Assembly (NCBI GenBank): GCA_035531755.1
Contig: DATKSK010000030.1
Location: 1 to 64,000 of the forward strand
Direction: 5' to 3'
DNA length: 64,000 nucleotides
From: Acidimicrobiales bacterium
Lineage (GTDB): Bacteria > Actinomycetota > Acidimicrobiia > Acidimicrobiales > UBA8190
Shown: in pieces, positions 18,272 through 26,243 of the stretch
Layout: each line of letters opens with the position of its first letter
Position numbering within the stretch: the first letter of the stretch is position 1
Program-made: the position numbers and the translations under genes
Notes under the pieces: generated by a model
The model's input: only the letters and a program-made list of their open reading frames with translations
What the model was told of the DNA's origin: nothing
The model's database searches: none

Positions 18272-19375
18272 TCACCCGGGGATGCGCCAGTGGACGAGGT
18301 CCTTGCTGCGGGCGATGCCGATCTCGGCGTGCCCCCAGCCCCCGAAGTGGCTGAGCTCGTCGCTGCCCGAATAGGTCGCGTAGTAGTAGCCGTCGGTGGC
18401 GGTGGCGTCGCACAGGAACACCGAATTGGCGTGCTCGAACCCCACACTCGACAGGCCCCGGCCGCTGTCCCACGCCTGGCCGGGGATCGACAGCATCGTG
18501 GCATGCGTCCAGTGCAGCCACGAGGACGGCACGGACGGATCGCCCGACAGGTCGAACATCCACGGTTGGTCGAACGTGTTCGACGTCGCCACCAGCCGCC
18601 ACCGACCCCTGACCGCGATGAATTCCAGGTTCTCCACCGTGTCGCCGTAGACGACGACGTCGGGCCGGCCCACGAACGTCCACGGCCCGTCGAGCGACCC
18701 GCTCGGCGACCAGGCGACCTCGAAGTGCTGCGATGTGGTGCCCGACACGGTGCCGGCCTTGTACCCGAGGATGAGCCCGTGGCCGGTCCAGGCGAGCGCC
18801 GGGTCGATCATGCGGTCGCCGGGCGTCGGATGGAGGCTGCGCGCCAGCGGGTGGGGCGCCGACCACCTCACCAGGTCGGGCGATGTGCGGTAGTAGAGCT
18901 TCGACTGCCCGCCGCCGATCTCGCCCGGGCCCGAGTCGTAGGTGGCCACGAACGACCCCGACGGGCTGCGGACGACGTCGGGCGACCCCACGCCCACCAC
19001 GCCCGGCTGTGCCGGCCACGATGACGGCTGCGACCAGTGCACGAGGTCGGGGCTGGTGGCAGTGGCGATGTCCCAGTGCTCGTCTCCGGGAGTGGGCACG
19101 TCGTTGGTCACGATGCTGAAGAGCATGTGCCAGCGGCCCCTCGTCCACACCAGCGCCTGGTCCTTCACGCCGGCCGCCGGGTCACGCTCGATCGGGTTGT
19201 GCAGAGTCGCCCAGCGGATCCGGGGGCCGGCCGATCCCGGGACGATGCAGGTGTGGTCGGCGCCGGCCATCGTCGCGTTCGAACCACCGGTGCACCCCGT
19301 CAGCACCAGCGCCAGTGCGCAGGCCGCCGCCAGGCCCGCGGCGGCCGAAATGGCCCGCGGCCGACGCCGGGTCAC
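18272..19375 (-). CDS. Lipoprotein with GH43/GH32-like five-bladed propeller
   Basis: 367-residue lipoprotein: a basic start, hydrophobic core and lipobox LTGC near residue 27. The mature part has repeated blades with SPDLVHWS, SPDLVRWS and SKDLVHWR, the D-L-V-x-W pattern typical of GH43/GH32/GH68-type glycosidase propellers. Candidate acidic residues occur in IERDPAAGVKD and RMIDPALAW, but I cannot assign the catalytic triad. It would act outside the membrane on a polysaccharide or glycoside. It lies 10 bases downstream of nagB on the same strand, which fits amino-sugar or glycan use. Start is GTG 19375. Confidence 0.7.
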   Translation of the reverse strand: MTRRRPRAISAAAGLAAACALALVLTGCTGGSNATMAGADHTCIVPGSAGPRIRWATLHNPIERDPAAGVKDQALVWTRGRWHMLFSIVTNDVPTPGDEHWDIATATSPDLVHWSQPSSWPAQPGVVGVGSPDVVRSPSGSFVATYDSGPGEIGGGQSKLYYRTSPDLVRWSAPHPLARSLHPTPGDRMIDPALAWTGHGLILGYKAGTVSGTTSQHFEVAWSPSGSLDGPWTFVGRPDVVVYGDTVENLEFIAVRGRWRLVATSNTFDQPWMFDLSGDPSVPSSWLHWTHATMLSIPGQAWDSGRGLSSVGFEHANSVFLCDATATDGYYYATYSGSDELSHFGGWGHAEIGIARSKDLVHWRIPG

Positions 19376-19385
19376 GAGCGCCCGA

Positions 19386-20171
19386 TCACGCCCACCCGAG
19401 CGCCGACGCCGACGCCGCGTCGAGGTGCAGCTCGACGTTGTCCCGGGTGCGCAGGATCGAGGCGGGGCAGTCCGTGGAGACCGGGCCCGTCAGGGCTGCC
19501 CGCACCGGCGCGGCCTTGCGCTGCTCCGGGACCACCGCCAATACCCGGCGCGCTCGCAGGAGGGCGGGTATGGTCACCGTCAGGGCGTGCCTCGGCACAG
19601 CGTCGATGTCCGGGAAGTGCCCCTCGTTCACCTGCTGCAGTCGGCAGGCGCCATCGAGCTCGACCACCTTGACGTCGACGGGGTCGTCGAAGTCGGCCAC
19701 CGGCGGGTCGTTGAAGGCGAGGTGCCCGTTCTCGCCGATGCCCACGCAGCACAGGTCGAGCGGGTTGCGCCGGAGCAGCTCGGCGTAGCGGTCGCATTCC
19801 GTCGCGGGATCGGCGAGGCCGTCGACGTAGTGGGCCGCGCGGGGATGCACTCGGTCGGAGATGCGCTCCCGGATCCAGCGTTGGAACCCGGCGGGGTGGT
19901 CCGGGCCCACCCCCTCGTACTCGTCCATGTGGAAGACCACCACGTCGGCCCACGGGACATCGGGGGTGGCGGTGGCGAGCATGTCGACGAACTCGAGCTG
20001 GGAGTTCCCGGTGGCGAACATGGCGTTGGCGACACCCCCTGCCACCACCGCGTCGCGGATGGCGGCGGCGGCGGCGTCCGCCGCCGCCCGCGCCATCGAG
20101 GCGGTGTCGGGATGGGCCCACACGCGCAGGCGGTCGACGGTGCGCTGCTGTGCTCCGGCCATGCGAGGCAT
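19386..20171 (-). CDS. nagB: Glucosamine-6-phosphate deaminase
   Basis: 261-residue sugar-phosphate isomerase/deaminase that should convert glucosamine 6-phosphate to fructose 6-phosphate and ammonia. The family signatures are present: FHMDEYEGV (Asp of the active site), GIGENGHLAFNDP with the catalytic His, and LTVTIPALLRARRV. ATG 20171 and ATG 20162 are both possible; the first is used. It is divergent from the second GH4 gene with 48 bases between, and precedes the propeller lipoprotein. The 6-phosphogluconolactonase relatives lack the GENGHLAFNDP combination, so NagB is the better call, though a related amino-sugar phosphate could be the true substrate. Confidence 0.88.
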   Translation of the reverse strand: MPRMAGAQQRTVDRLRVWAHPDTASMARAAADAAAAAIRDAVVAGGVANAMFATGNSQLEFVDMLATATPDVPWADVVVFHMDEYEGVGPDHPAGFQRWIRERISDRVHPRAAHYVDGLADPATECDRYAELLRRNPLDLCCVGIGENGHLAFNDPPVADFDDPVDVKVVELDGACRLQQVNEGHFPDIDAVPRHALTVTIPALLRARRVLAVVPEQRKAAPVRAALTGPVSTDCPASILRTRDNVELHLDAASASALGWA

Positions 20172-20207
20172 GGTAGGTGACGGCAGGCACGGTCGGTGTG
20201 GTCGCGG

Positions 20208-20213
20208 TAGCGT
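20208..20213 (+). promoter_or_regulatory. -10 box for leaderless GH4 transcript
   Basis: TAGCGT matches TANNNT and ends 6 bases before the GTG at 20220, so transcription would start at or within a base or two of the start codon. No clear ribosome-binding site is present. Confidence 0.5.
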
Positions 20214-20219
20214 CGGCGG

Positions 20220-21605
20220 GTGATGGGGGCGCGGATCACACTGGTCGGCGGTGGCAGCACCCACTGGACACCGCTGCTCATGGTGGACTTTGCCAACACC
20301 CCCGCGCTGCGCGACGCCGACGTGGTCCTCCTCGACCTCGACCCCGACTCCCTGCCGCCCGTGTTGAAGCTGGTCGAGCACATCGCCGAGCGACGTGGGA
20401 TCGGTCTCCGGGCGCGGGGGACGACCGACGTCGACGACGCCATGGCCGGGGCCGAATTCGTGATCGCGGGATTCTCCGTCGGCGGGTTCGCCAGCATGCG
20501 GCACGACATCGAGATCCCGGCCCGGTTCGGGATCCGCCAGACCGTCGGCGACAGCGTCGGGCCGGGCGGGATCTCCCGGGCGCTGCGCAGCGTGCCGGTG
20601 ATCCTGGACGTGGCCCGCGCCATGGAACGGCACTGCCCCGAAGCGCTGCTCGTCAACGTCAGCAATCCCCTGACGGCGCTGTGCCGCGCCGTCACCCGGG
20701 AGACGGCCATCCGCACCGTCGGCCTGTGCGCGGAGATCGTCGGCCTCAAGTTCGTCCTGAGCCTCCTCTTCGACGCCGACTTCAATTCGATCGACCCCGT
20801 CGTCGCCGGGGTCAACCACCTGCCGCTCGTGACCTCCCTCCGCATCAGCGACCGGGACGGGTTCGCCATGCTGCGCAGTGCCCTCGACGGCGAGCTCGAC
20901 CTGTCAGCGACGATGTGGATGGAGCCACCCGCCGCCATGCACTGGAAGATGGGCGACACCGACCACGGATGGGCCAAGTCCGACATCCTGTCGAACAACA
21001 AGGTGAAGTTCGAGCTGTTCCGCCGCTTCGGGGTCCTGCCGGGGTCGTCGGACACCCATGTGGTCGAGTTCTTCCCGGGCTTCGTCACCCCGGCGTCCGA
21101 CTACGGCCGCGACTGGGGGATTCACCACTACGGCATGCACGGCCACCGCTCGGACAAGACCGACGACGACGCCGCCATGGCCACCCTGCTGGCCGCAGAG
21201 GCCATCCCCACGTGGCCCTCGGGCGAGTTCGTCGCATCGCTGCTCGAGGGACTGGTCACGGGCGAGGACCGGGACCTGCCCGCGAACCTCCCCAACGCCG
21301 GGCAGGTGGGGAACCTGGCCGACGACGTGGTCGTGGAGTGCATGGCGGTGGCCGGCACGGGTGGGGTGCGCGCCCGGGACCGGGCGAGCGTGCCCACGTA
21401 CCTCGGCGAGCACCTCCGCCGGGTCGTGAGCTCGCAGGAGCTCACCGTCGAGGCAGCGGTACGCGGGGACCCGGCCACGGTCGTGGAGGCGATGCTCGCC
21501 GACCCGCTCGCCGGTGCGCTGCCCTACGAGCACGTGGTGGCCATGACCGAGGAGCTCATCGCCGCCACCACCGCCTGGCTGCCCCAGTTCGCCACACAAG
21601 GCTGA
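20220..21605 (+). CDS. Glycoside hydrolase family 4, variant with CAEI motif
   Basis: 461-residue GH4 paralogue of the enzyme at 3641-4987: TLVGGGSTHW dinucleotide loop, VGDSVGPGGI, LLVNVSNPL and GVNHLP. At the metal/catalytic site the usual CHEV-type motif reads CAEI, keeping the Cys ligand but losing the adjacent His. The second metal ligand His in GVNHLP is kept. The enzyme should still bind NAD+, but its activity or substrate may differ from known GH4 groups. GTG 20220 (leaderless) or ATG 20223 is the start. It is divergent from nagB, which hints at an amino-sugar glycoside as substrate; that is inference. Confidence 0.85.
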   Translation: MMGARITLVGGGSTHWTPLLMVDFANTPALRDADVVLLDLDPDSLPPVLKLVEHIAERRGIGLRARGTTDVDDAMAGAEFVIAGFSVGGFASMRHDIEIPARFGIRQTVGDSVGPGGISRALRSVPVILDVARAMERHCPEALLVNVSNPLTALCRAVTRETAIRTVGLCAEIVGLKFVLSLLFDADFNSIDPVVAGVNHLPLVTSLRISDRDGFAMLRSALDGELDLSATMWMEPPAAMHWKMGDTDHGWAKSDILSNNKVKFELFRRFGVLPGSSDTHVVEFFPGFVTPASDYGRDWGIHHYGMHGHRSDKTDDDAAMATLLAAEAIPTWPSGEFVASLLEGLVTGEDRDLPANLPNAGQVGNLADDVVVECMAVAGTGGVRARDRASVPTYLGEHLRRVVSSQELTVEAAVRGDPATVVEAMLADPLAGALPYEHVVAMTEELIAATTAWLPQFATQG

Positions 21606-21615
21606 CGTCGGGATC

Positions 21616-21661
21616 GCCCGTGGCGGACAGACCGGCTCGGGTCTGGTTCACCGCCACGGGC
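21616..21661. terminator. Nested hairpin between convergent genes
   Basis: Perfect 11-bp arms GCCCGTGGCGG (21616-21626) and CCGCCACGGGC (21651-21661) enclose a second perfect 6-bp stem, CAGACC/GGTCTG (21628-21633 / 21640-21645). It starts 11 bases after the GH4 stop and lies between convergent genes. No T-run follows on either strand, so a U-less intrinsic terminator or an RNA-stabilising structure is likely. The rest of 21606-21830 shows nothing recognisable. Confidence 0.55.
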
Positions 21662-21830
21662 CACACCCCGGCGCTGGCCCCGGAGCGGGACCGCCCGTCG
21701 ACAGTCCGCCTTCCGCGCCCTCAACTGCGTGTGGATCTCGCAGCCCTGTCCGGGCTGGCGGCCGGCGCCACCGCCATCGAGGAGCACAGGGGAGCCGGGG
21801 TAGTCGCCCGGTGGCGCGTGGCGGGAGAGG

Positions 21831-23423
21831 TCAGTGGCGGTGCTTGGTCGCAGGCACCGCCGCGACGAGGAACGTGTAGGAGTCGCCGGGGCCGGCCACA
21901 CTCGGTCCCGACGGCGTGTTCACGACGACGACCACCGTCCCGGGAGCCGACGCCGGCGAGAGGACGACGACCCGCTTGTACGACCTTGAGACGATGGCCG
22001 CGCGCTGGGGCCCGAAGAGGACCGATGTCGCCCCGGCGAGGTTGGAACCGACGATGACGACCTTGCGACCGCCCGAGCTCGGCCCGGACCGGGCCTTCAC
22101 GGCGCGCACCGCCGGGAACGGGTCCGTGATCTCGCGGATGACGTTGTTGCCGTTGTCGGCGATCACCACGTGGCCGGACGGGGTCACGCTCACCCCTGCG
22201 GGCCCGTTGAGCGTGCCAGCCGTGGCCGGCCCCCCATTGCCGGTATCACCGGCGTTCCCGTTGCCGGCGATCGTGTAGATCTTGCCGGGCTTGACCGCCT
22301 TCCCGCTGAACGACCCCGCCACCGCCGGGACCAGGCGCACCATGTTGTTGTACGAATCGCCGATGTACAGGTTCCCGGAGGCGTCGAACGCGACGCCTTG
22401 GGGGGTGTCGAGCTCGGCGCGCGTGGCCGGCTTCTTGTTCCCCGAGTAGCCCTCGGTGCCGTTGCCGGCGATGGTGTAGATGGACCCGGCCTGCACGGTT
22501 CTCCCGTCGTACTGGCCGGTCACGGCGGCCACGACGCGGATCACCATATTGTCGGCGTCCGCGAACGCGACGTTGCCGGACGGGTCCACGGCCACTCCGG
22601 CGAAGGGCTCGATCGAGATCTCCGCCACCCTGGCCGGCCCTCCGTCGCCGGTGTACCCGTAGACGGTGGTGCCGGCGAGGGTGTAGATGTGCGCGGGCTG
22701 CATCGCCCGGCCGTAATAGGTGCCGGCATTCTGGGGAACGAAGCGGACGACGTCGTTGTTGGTGTCCGCCACGACCACGTCGCCGTGGGAGTCGAAGGCC
22801 ACGCCGTCGGGGGTATCGAGGCCCGCCGAGGTTGCCTGGCCACCGTCGGCGATCGTCCCGGGAGTCCCACCTCCGGCGATGGTGTAGATCTGGCCCGCGG
22901 ACATGAAGGTCCCGTACCGGAACCCGGAGATGGCGGACACGAGGCGCACCGCGTCGTTTCCGGAGTCGGTGATGGCGATGTCGCCCTGGGGGTCGACGGC
23001 GACACCGTTCGGGTCGCTGAGCTCGACCGACGTGAGCGGCTCCGCCACGCCGTCGCCCGCGTATCCGCTGTTGCCGTCTCCGACGATCGTGTAGATGTGG
23101 CCAGCGGACATCGCCTTGCCGTAGGCGGTGCCCGACGACGCGGCCACGACGCGGACGACGTTGTTGTTCTGGTCGGCGATCAGGATGTTGCCCTGGGCGT
23201 CGGCGGCGACACCGACGGGCGACCCGAGTGGGGTGGACGTGCCCGACACGCCGGTCGCCAGGACGCCGGTGGCCCCGTCGCCGGCTACGGTCGCCAGGAC
23301 CTGGGACGCCGCCGCCGACGCCGCTGCGGGGGGCGCTCCGAGGACGGATCCCGCGGTGATCGTTCCCACCGCCGCGGCCACGGCCGCCGCCACGACCGTG
23401 ACGGTCCGCGCTCTCGTGACCAC
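21831..23423 (-). CDS. Secreted NHL-repeat propeller protein with C-terminal IPT/TIG domain
   Basis: 530-residue exported protein. A signal peptide with a long Ala/Val core ends near AAASAAAS. About five to six NHL-type blades follow, each with PxGVAVDxxGxxxxxDxxNNxVR and an IYTIAGNG..GYxGDGGPA turn. The last 80 residues (SGPSSGGRKVVIVGSNLAGATSVLFG) look like an IPT/TIG immunoglobulin-like domain. Start is GTG 23423 with AAGGTGA about 9 bases upstream. No catalytic site is visible; cell-surface binding or scaffolding is the most that can be said. Its 222-base upstream gap holds only short CCTCAG repeats next to the acyl-CoA dehydrogenase stop. Confidence 0.82.
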   Translation of the reverse strand: MVTRARTVTVVAAAVAAAVGTITAGSVLGAPPAAASAAASQVLATVAGDGATGVLATGVSGTSTPLGSPVGVAADAQGNILIADQNNNVVRVVAASSGTAYGKAMSAGHIYTIVGDGNSGYAGDGVAEPLTSVELSDPNGVAVDPQGDIAITDSGNDAVRLVSAISGFRYGTFMSAGQIYTIAGGGTPGTIADGGQATSAGLDTPDGVAFDSHGDVVVADTNNDVVRFVPQNAGTYYGRAMQPAHIYTLAGTTVYGYTGDGGPARVAEISIEPFAGVAVDPSGNVAFADADNMVIRVVAAVTGQYDGRTVQAGSIYTIAGNGTEGYSGNKKPATRAELDTPQGVAFDASGNLYIGDSYNNMVRLVPAVAGSFSGKAVKPGKIYTIAGNGNAGDTGNGGPATAGTLNGPAGVSVTPSGHVVIADNGNNVIREITDPFPAVRAVKARSGPSSGGRKVVIVGSNLAGATSVLFGPQRAAIVSRSYKRVVVLSPASAPGTVVVVVNTPSGPSVAGPGDSYTFLVAAVPATKHRH

Positions 23424-23645
23424 TCTACAGATTCACCTTCGCGCCCGGGCAGGCTGTCGATCGGCCCCGCAGCTCCGTGCTGACGCCCATGGACCTCGAC
23501 CCCCCGTCACCCACCCGTCAGGCCGATCAGCCTGTCTTCCAGGCGCGATGGTATCCCCAAGTCCGGCGCAGCACACGGGCCCGGCGCAGATGGGCGGACC
23601 GACACGAGTTCGAGCCCCATGGCTTCGCGGTCCTCAGCCTCAGCC

Positions 23646-24797
23646 TCAGCCGAGCAGCTTCTTCGAGATCACGACCCGTTGGATCTGGTTGGTGCCCTCG
23701 TAGATCTGGGTGATCTTGGCGTCACGCATGAACCGTTCGGCGGGGAACTCGGTCGTGTAGCCGTATCCCCCGAGCAGCTGCACCGCGTCGGTGGTGACCG
23801 CCATGGCGGTGTCCGACGCGAAGCACTTGGCCATCGCCCCGACCATCGTCAGCTCGCCGTCGGGGTCGCCGGCGTCGATGACCGAGCACGCCCGGTACAC
23901 GAGGGTACGAGCGGCCTCGGTCCGCATGGCCATGTCGGCGAGCATGAAGCGCAGCCCCTGGAACTCGGCGATGGGCTGCCCGAACGCCTTGCGCTGCTCC
24001 ATGTAGTGCGCCGCGTAGTCGACCGCGCCCTGTGCGATCCCGACAGCTTGGGCCCCGATAGTGGGCCGGCTTCGGTCGAGGGTGTGCATGGCGATGGTGA
24101 AGCCCTGGCCCTCCTCGCCGACGCGGTTCGACACCGGGACACGGACGTCGTCGAAGACGACCTCGCCGGTCGGGCTGCCCCGCAGGCCCATCTTGTGCTC
24201 GAGCTTGGCGACCCGGACCCCCCAATCGGCCTCGACCACGAAGCAGCTGATCCCGCGGTGCCCGGCGTCGGGGTCCGTCTTGGCGAAGACGACGTAGATG
24301 TCGGAGACCCCGGCGTTGGTGATCCAGTATTTCGTGCCCGACAGCACGTAGTGGTCCCCGTCGCGCACCGCCCGGCACCGCATGGCCGCCACGTCACTGC
24401 CGGCGTCCGCCTCGGACAGGCAGTAGCTGGCCTGGGCCGTCCCCGACGCCACGCGCGGAATGTAGGTCTGCTTCAGCTCGAGCGACCCCCAGTTCATGAT
24501 GGGGATCATCCCGAGCTTCGAGATGAGCATGGTCACGCTGGTCGAGGCGCATACCCGGGCCAGCTCCTCGACCATGATCGCCTGCGTCACGTGATCTGCG
24601 CCCGCCCCGCCGAATTCCACCGGGAGCCCGAGGGCGGGAAGCTCCATCTCAGCGCATGCCTTGAATCCGTCCCACGGGAACGCCGCGTCCCGGTCGACCT
24701 CGGCGGCGTGCGGGGAGACGCGCTCCTCGCAGAGCTGGCGCATCACGCCCCGGAACTGCTTCTGCGTATCGGCGAGAGCGAATGCGTTCTGGTCCAT
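23646..24797 (-). CDS. Acyl-CoA dehydrogenase
   Basis: 382-383-residue flavoprotein that introduces the alpha-beta double bond into an acyl-CoA. Visible are CLSEADAGSD and the FAD-binding WITNAG, and near the C-terminus QLLGGYGYTTEFPAERFMRDAK and IYEGTNQIQR, whose Glu is the usual catalytic base of short- and medium-chain enzymes. ATG 24797 gives the normal family start; an upstream start at 24851 would overlap the neighbour. It follows the epoxide hydrolase gene on the same strand with 31 bases between. Substrate chain length or branching cannot be told. Confidence 0.93.
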   Translation of the reverse strand: MDQNAFALADTQKQFRGVMRQLCEERVSPHAAEVDRDAAFPWDGFKACAEMELPALGLPVEFGGAGADHVTQAIMVEELARVCASTSVTMLISKLGMIPIMNWGSLELKQTYIPRVASGTAQASYCLSEADAGSDVAAMRCRAVRDGDHYVLSGTKYWITNAGVSDIYVVFAKTDPDAGHRGISCFVVEADWGVRVAKLEHKMGLRGSPTGEVVFDDVRVPVSNRVGEEGQGFTIAMHTLDRSRPTIGAQAVGIAQGAVDYAAHYMEQRKAFGQPIAEFQGLRFMLADMAMRTEAARTLVYRACSVIDAGDPDGELTMVGAMAKCFASDTAMAVTTDAVQLLGGYGYTTEFPAERFMRDAKITQIYEGTNQIQRVVISKKLLG

Positions 24798-24828
24798 GTC
24801 CACAGTCTCGCGCCGCGGACCAGGGTCC

Positions 24829-25704
24829 TCAGTCCGCCGGGTGTGCCGCAAGGTGCTCGAGCAGGGCCCGGTTCAGGTCGCCCGGCGCGGTCTCGGGGAT
24901 CCAATGGCTCACGCCCTCCAGGACCTCGAAGCGGTACGGGCCCGTGACCCAGTCGGCGGTCGCCTCGGCGGCGGTGCGGCCCAGGGCGACGTCCTCGGTG
25001 GACCACACATACAGGGTGGGCACGGTGATCGGCCCCACCCCGGCGAGCGCCTGCGGCTCGGTGGCCCGGTACCAGTTGAGGGCGGCTGTCAGCGCCCCCG
25101 GCTCGACCATGGCGGCGACGAACTCCCGCACCTCGTCGCTGTCCGAGGGCAGGCCGCTGGCGTCGAACATGGCCCGCAACCCGTCACCCGAGCCGTCCTC
25201 GCCCAGCAGGGCGCGTTCCGCCACGCCGCCCTCGGCCCGGAAGACGTCGATGTACGACGAACGCTGGCGCTGGTCGTCCTCAGCGCCCTCACCGCCCCCG
25301 AATGCCGCCGCGAAGGCGCGCGGGTGGGGCACGGACACGGCGGTGAGTGTCCGTACCCGGTCGGGGTGAGCGTCGGCGACGGCCCAGGCGACCATGGCTC
25401 CCCAGTCGTGCCCGACGAGGTCGAAGCGGTCCACCCCGAACGCGTCGGCCACCGCCAGCACGTCGCCCACCAGCGCCTCGACCCGGTAGTCGTCGACGCT
25501 CAGGGGCCGCGCCCCGGGCGAGTAGCCGCGCTGGTCGAAGGCGAGGCCCCGGTGCCCTGCTGCCGCCACCGCTTCGAGCTGGTGGTGCCACGAGTATGCG
25601 GTCTGGGGGAAGCCGTGCAGGAAGAGCACGGGGCGGCCGCCCGGCGGCCCGTACGCCACCGTCTCGAACGTGAGGCCGTCGGCGACGATCTCCCGGCGCT
25701 CCAT
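24829..25704 (-). CDS. Alpha/beta hydrolase, epoxide hydrolase type
   Basis: 291-residue hydrolase. HGFPQ forms the oxyanion region, GHDWGA carries the Asp100 nucleophile, NWYRA holds a Tyr of the cap domain and VSHWIPE the catalytic His. Asp nucleophile plus cap Tyr is the pattern of soluble epoxide hydrolases; haloalkane dehalogenases share the Asp but differ at the halide-binding residues. ATG 25704 is 11 bases after the stop of the gene upstream, so the two are likely cotranscribed. The substrate is unknown. Confidence 0.85.
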   Translation of the reverse strand: MERREIVADGLTFETVAYGPPGGRPVLFLHGFPQTAYSWHHQLEAVAAAGHRGLAFDQRGYSPGARPLSVDDYRVEALVGDVLAVADAFGVDRFDLVGHDWGAMVAWAVADAHPDRVRTLTAVSVPHPRAFAAAFGGGEGAEDDQRQRSSYIDVFRAEGGVAERALLGEDGSGDGLRAMFDASGLPSDSDEVREFVAAMVEPGALTAALNWYRATEPQALAGVGPITVPTLYVWSTEDVALGRTAAEATADWVTGPYRFEVLEGVSHWIPETAPGDLNRALLEHLAAHPAD

Positions 25705-25715
25705 CCGCGGGACGG

Positions 25716-26243
25716 TCAGGCGCGAGCGTCCGAGACGTCGAGCAGGAAGCGCCACTCGTCGTGACGGGCGTGCACCTCTGCCGGACTCAGCCGGAGCGTC
25801 GCGGGCGGGACAACCTCGACGATGCGCCGCTGCTGGTCGTAGTGGTGGGCGGCAGCCCCGAACAGTGGGGCACGCCAGGTTGCCAGGTCGCCGGGAGCCT
25901 CGCCGAGGAACCCGAACAGCTCGAGCGCCAGCTCGACGTCCTTGCCCACGGGCGCCCGGCCGAACAGGGCGGCGCGCGCGCTCCCCACCTGCGCGCAACC
26001 GACGAGCACGTCCTCGGCCGATATGCCGTGGGTCAGGGCGAGCCGGTCCTCGAACAGCGAGTGCGCGATGAGGAGCGCGTATCCCTGGTCGGGCCCCGGG
26101 ATCCCGAGGTGTCGGCCGTGAGGGTGCTCCGGTGCCACGATCTCGCCGACCCGGCTCGCCCGCCAGTCAGCCGGGGTGCGCAGGCGGTATGCCGGCCGGA
26201 CCTGGTCCGCGTCGACGATCGGCACGTAGCTGGGCTGTGTCAT
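25716..26243 (-). CDS. Conserved-looking protein of unknown function
   Basis: 175-residue soluble protein that I do not recognise. It has no signal peptide or membrane segment, has a balanced composition (for example GIPGPDQGYALLIAHSLF and PLFGAAAHHYDQQRRIVEV), and uses codons like its neighbours, so it looks like a real gene. The start ATG at 26243 overlaps the 3' end of cimA by 77 bases in another frame. It is followed after 12 bases by the epoxide hydrolase gene. Confidence 0.7.
   Translation of the reverse strand: MTQPSYVPIVDADQVRPAYRLRTPADWRASRVGEIVAPEHPHGRHLGIPGPDQGYALLIAHSLFEDRLALTHGISAEDVLVGCAQVGSARAALFGRAPVGKDVELALELFGFLGEAPGDLATWRAPLFGAAAHHYDQQRRIVEVVPPATLRLSPAEVHARHDEWRFLLDVSDARA

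Noticed and set aside
19386-20171. 6-phosphogluconolactonase instead of NagB
   Set aside because: The DEY and GENGHLAFNDP motifs match glucosamine-6-phosphate deaminase better.
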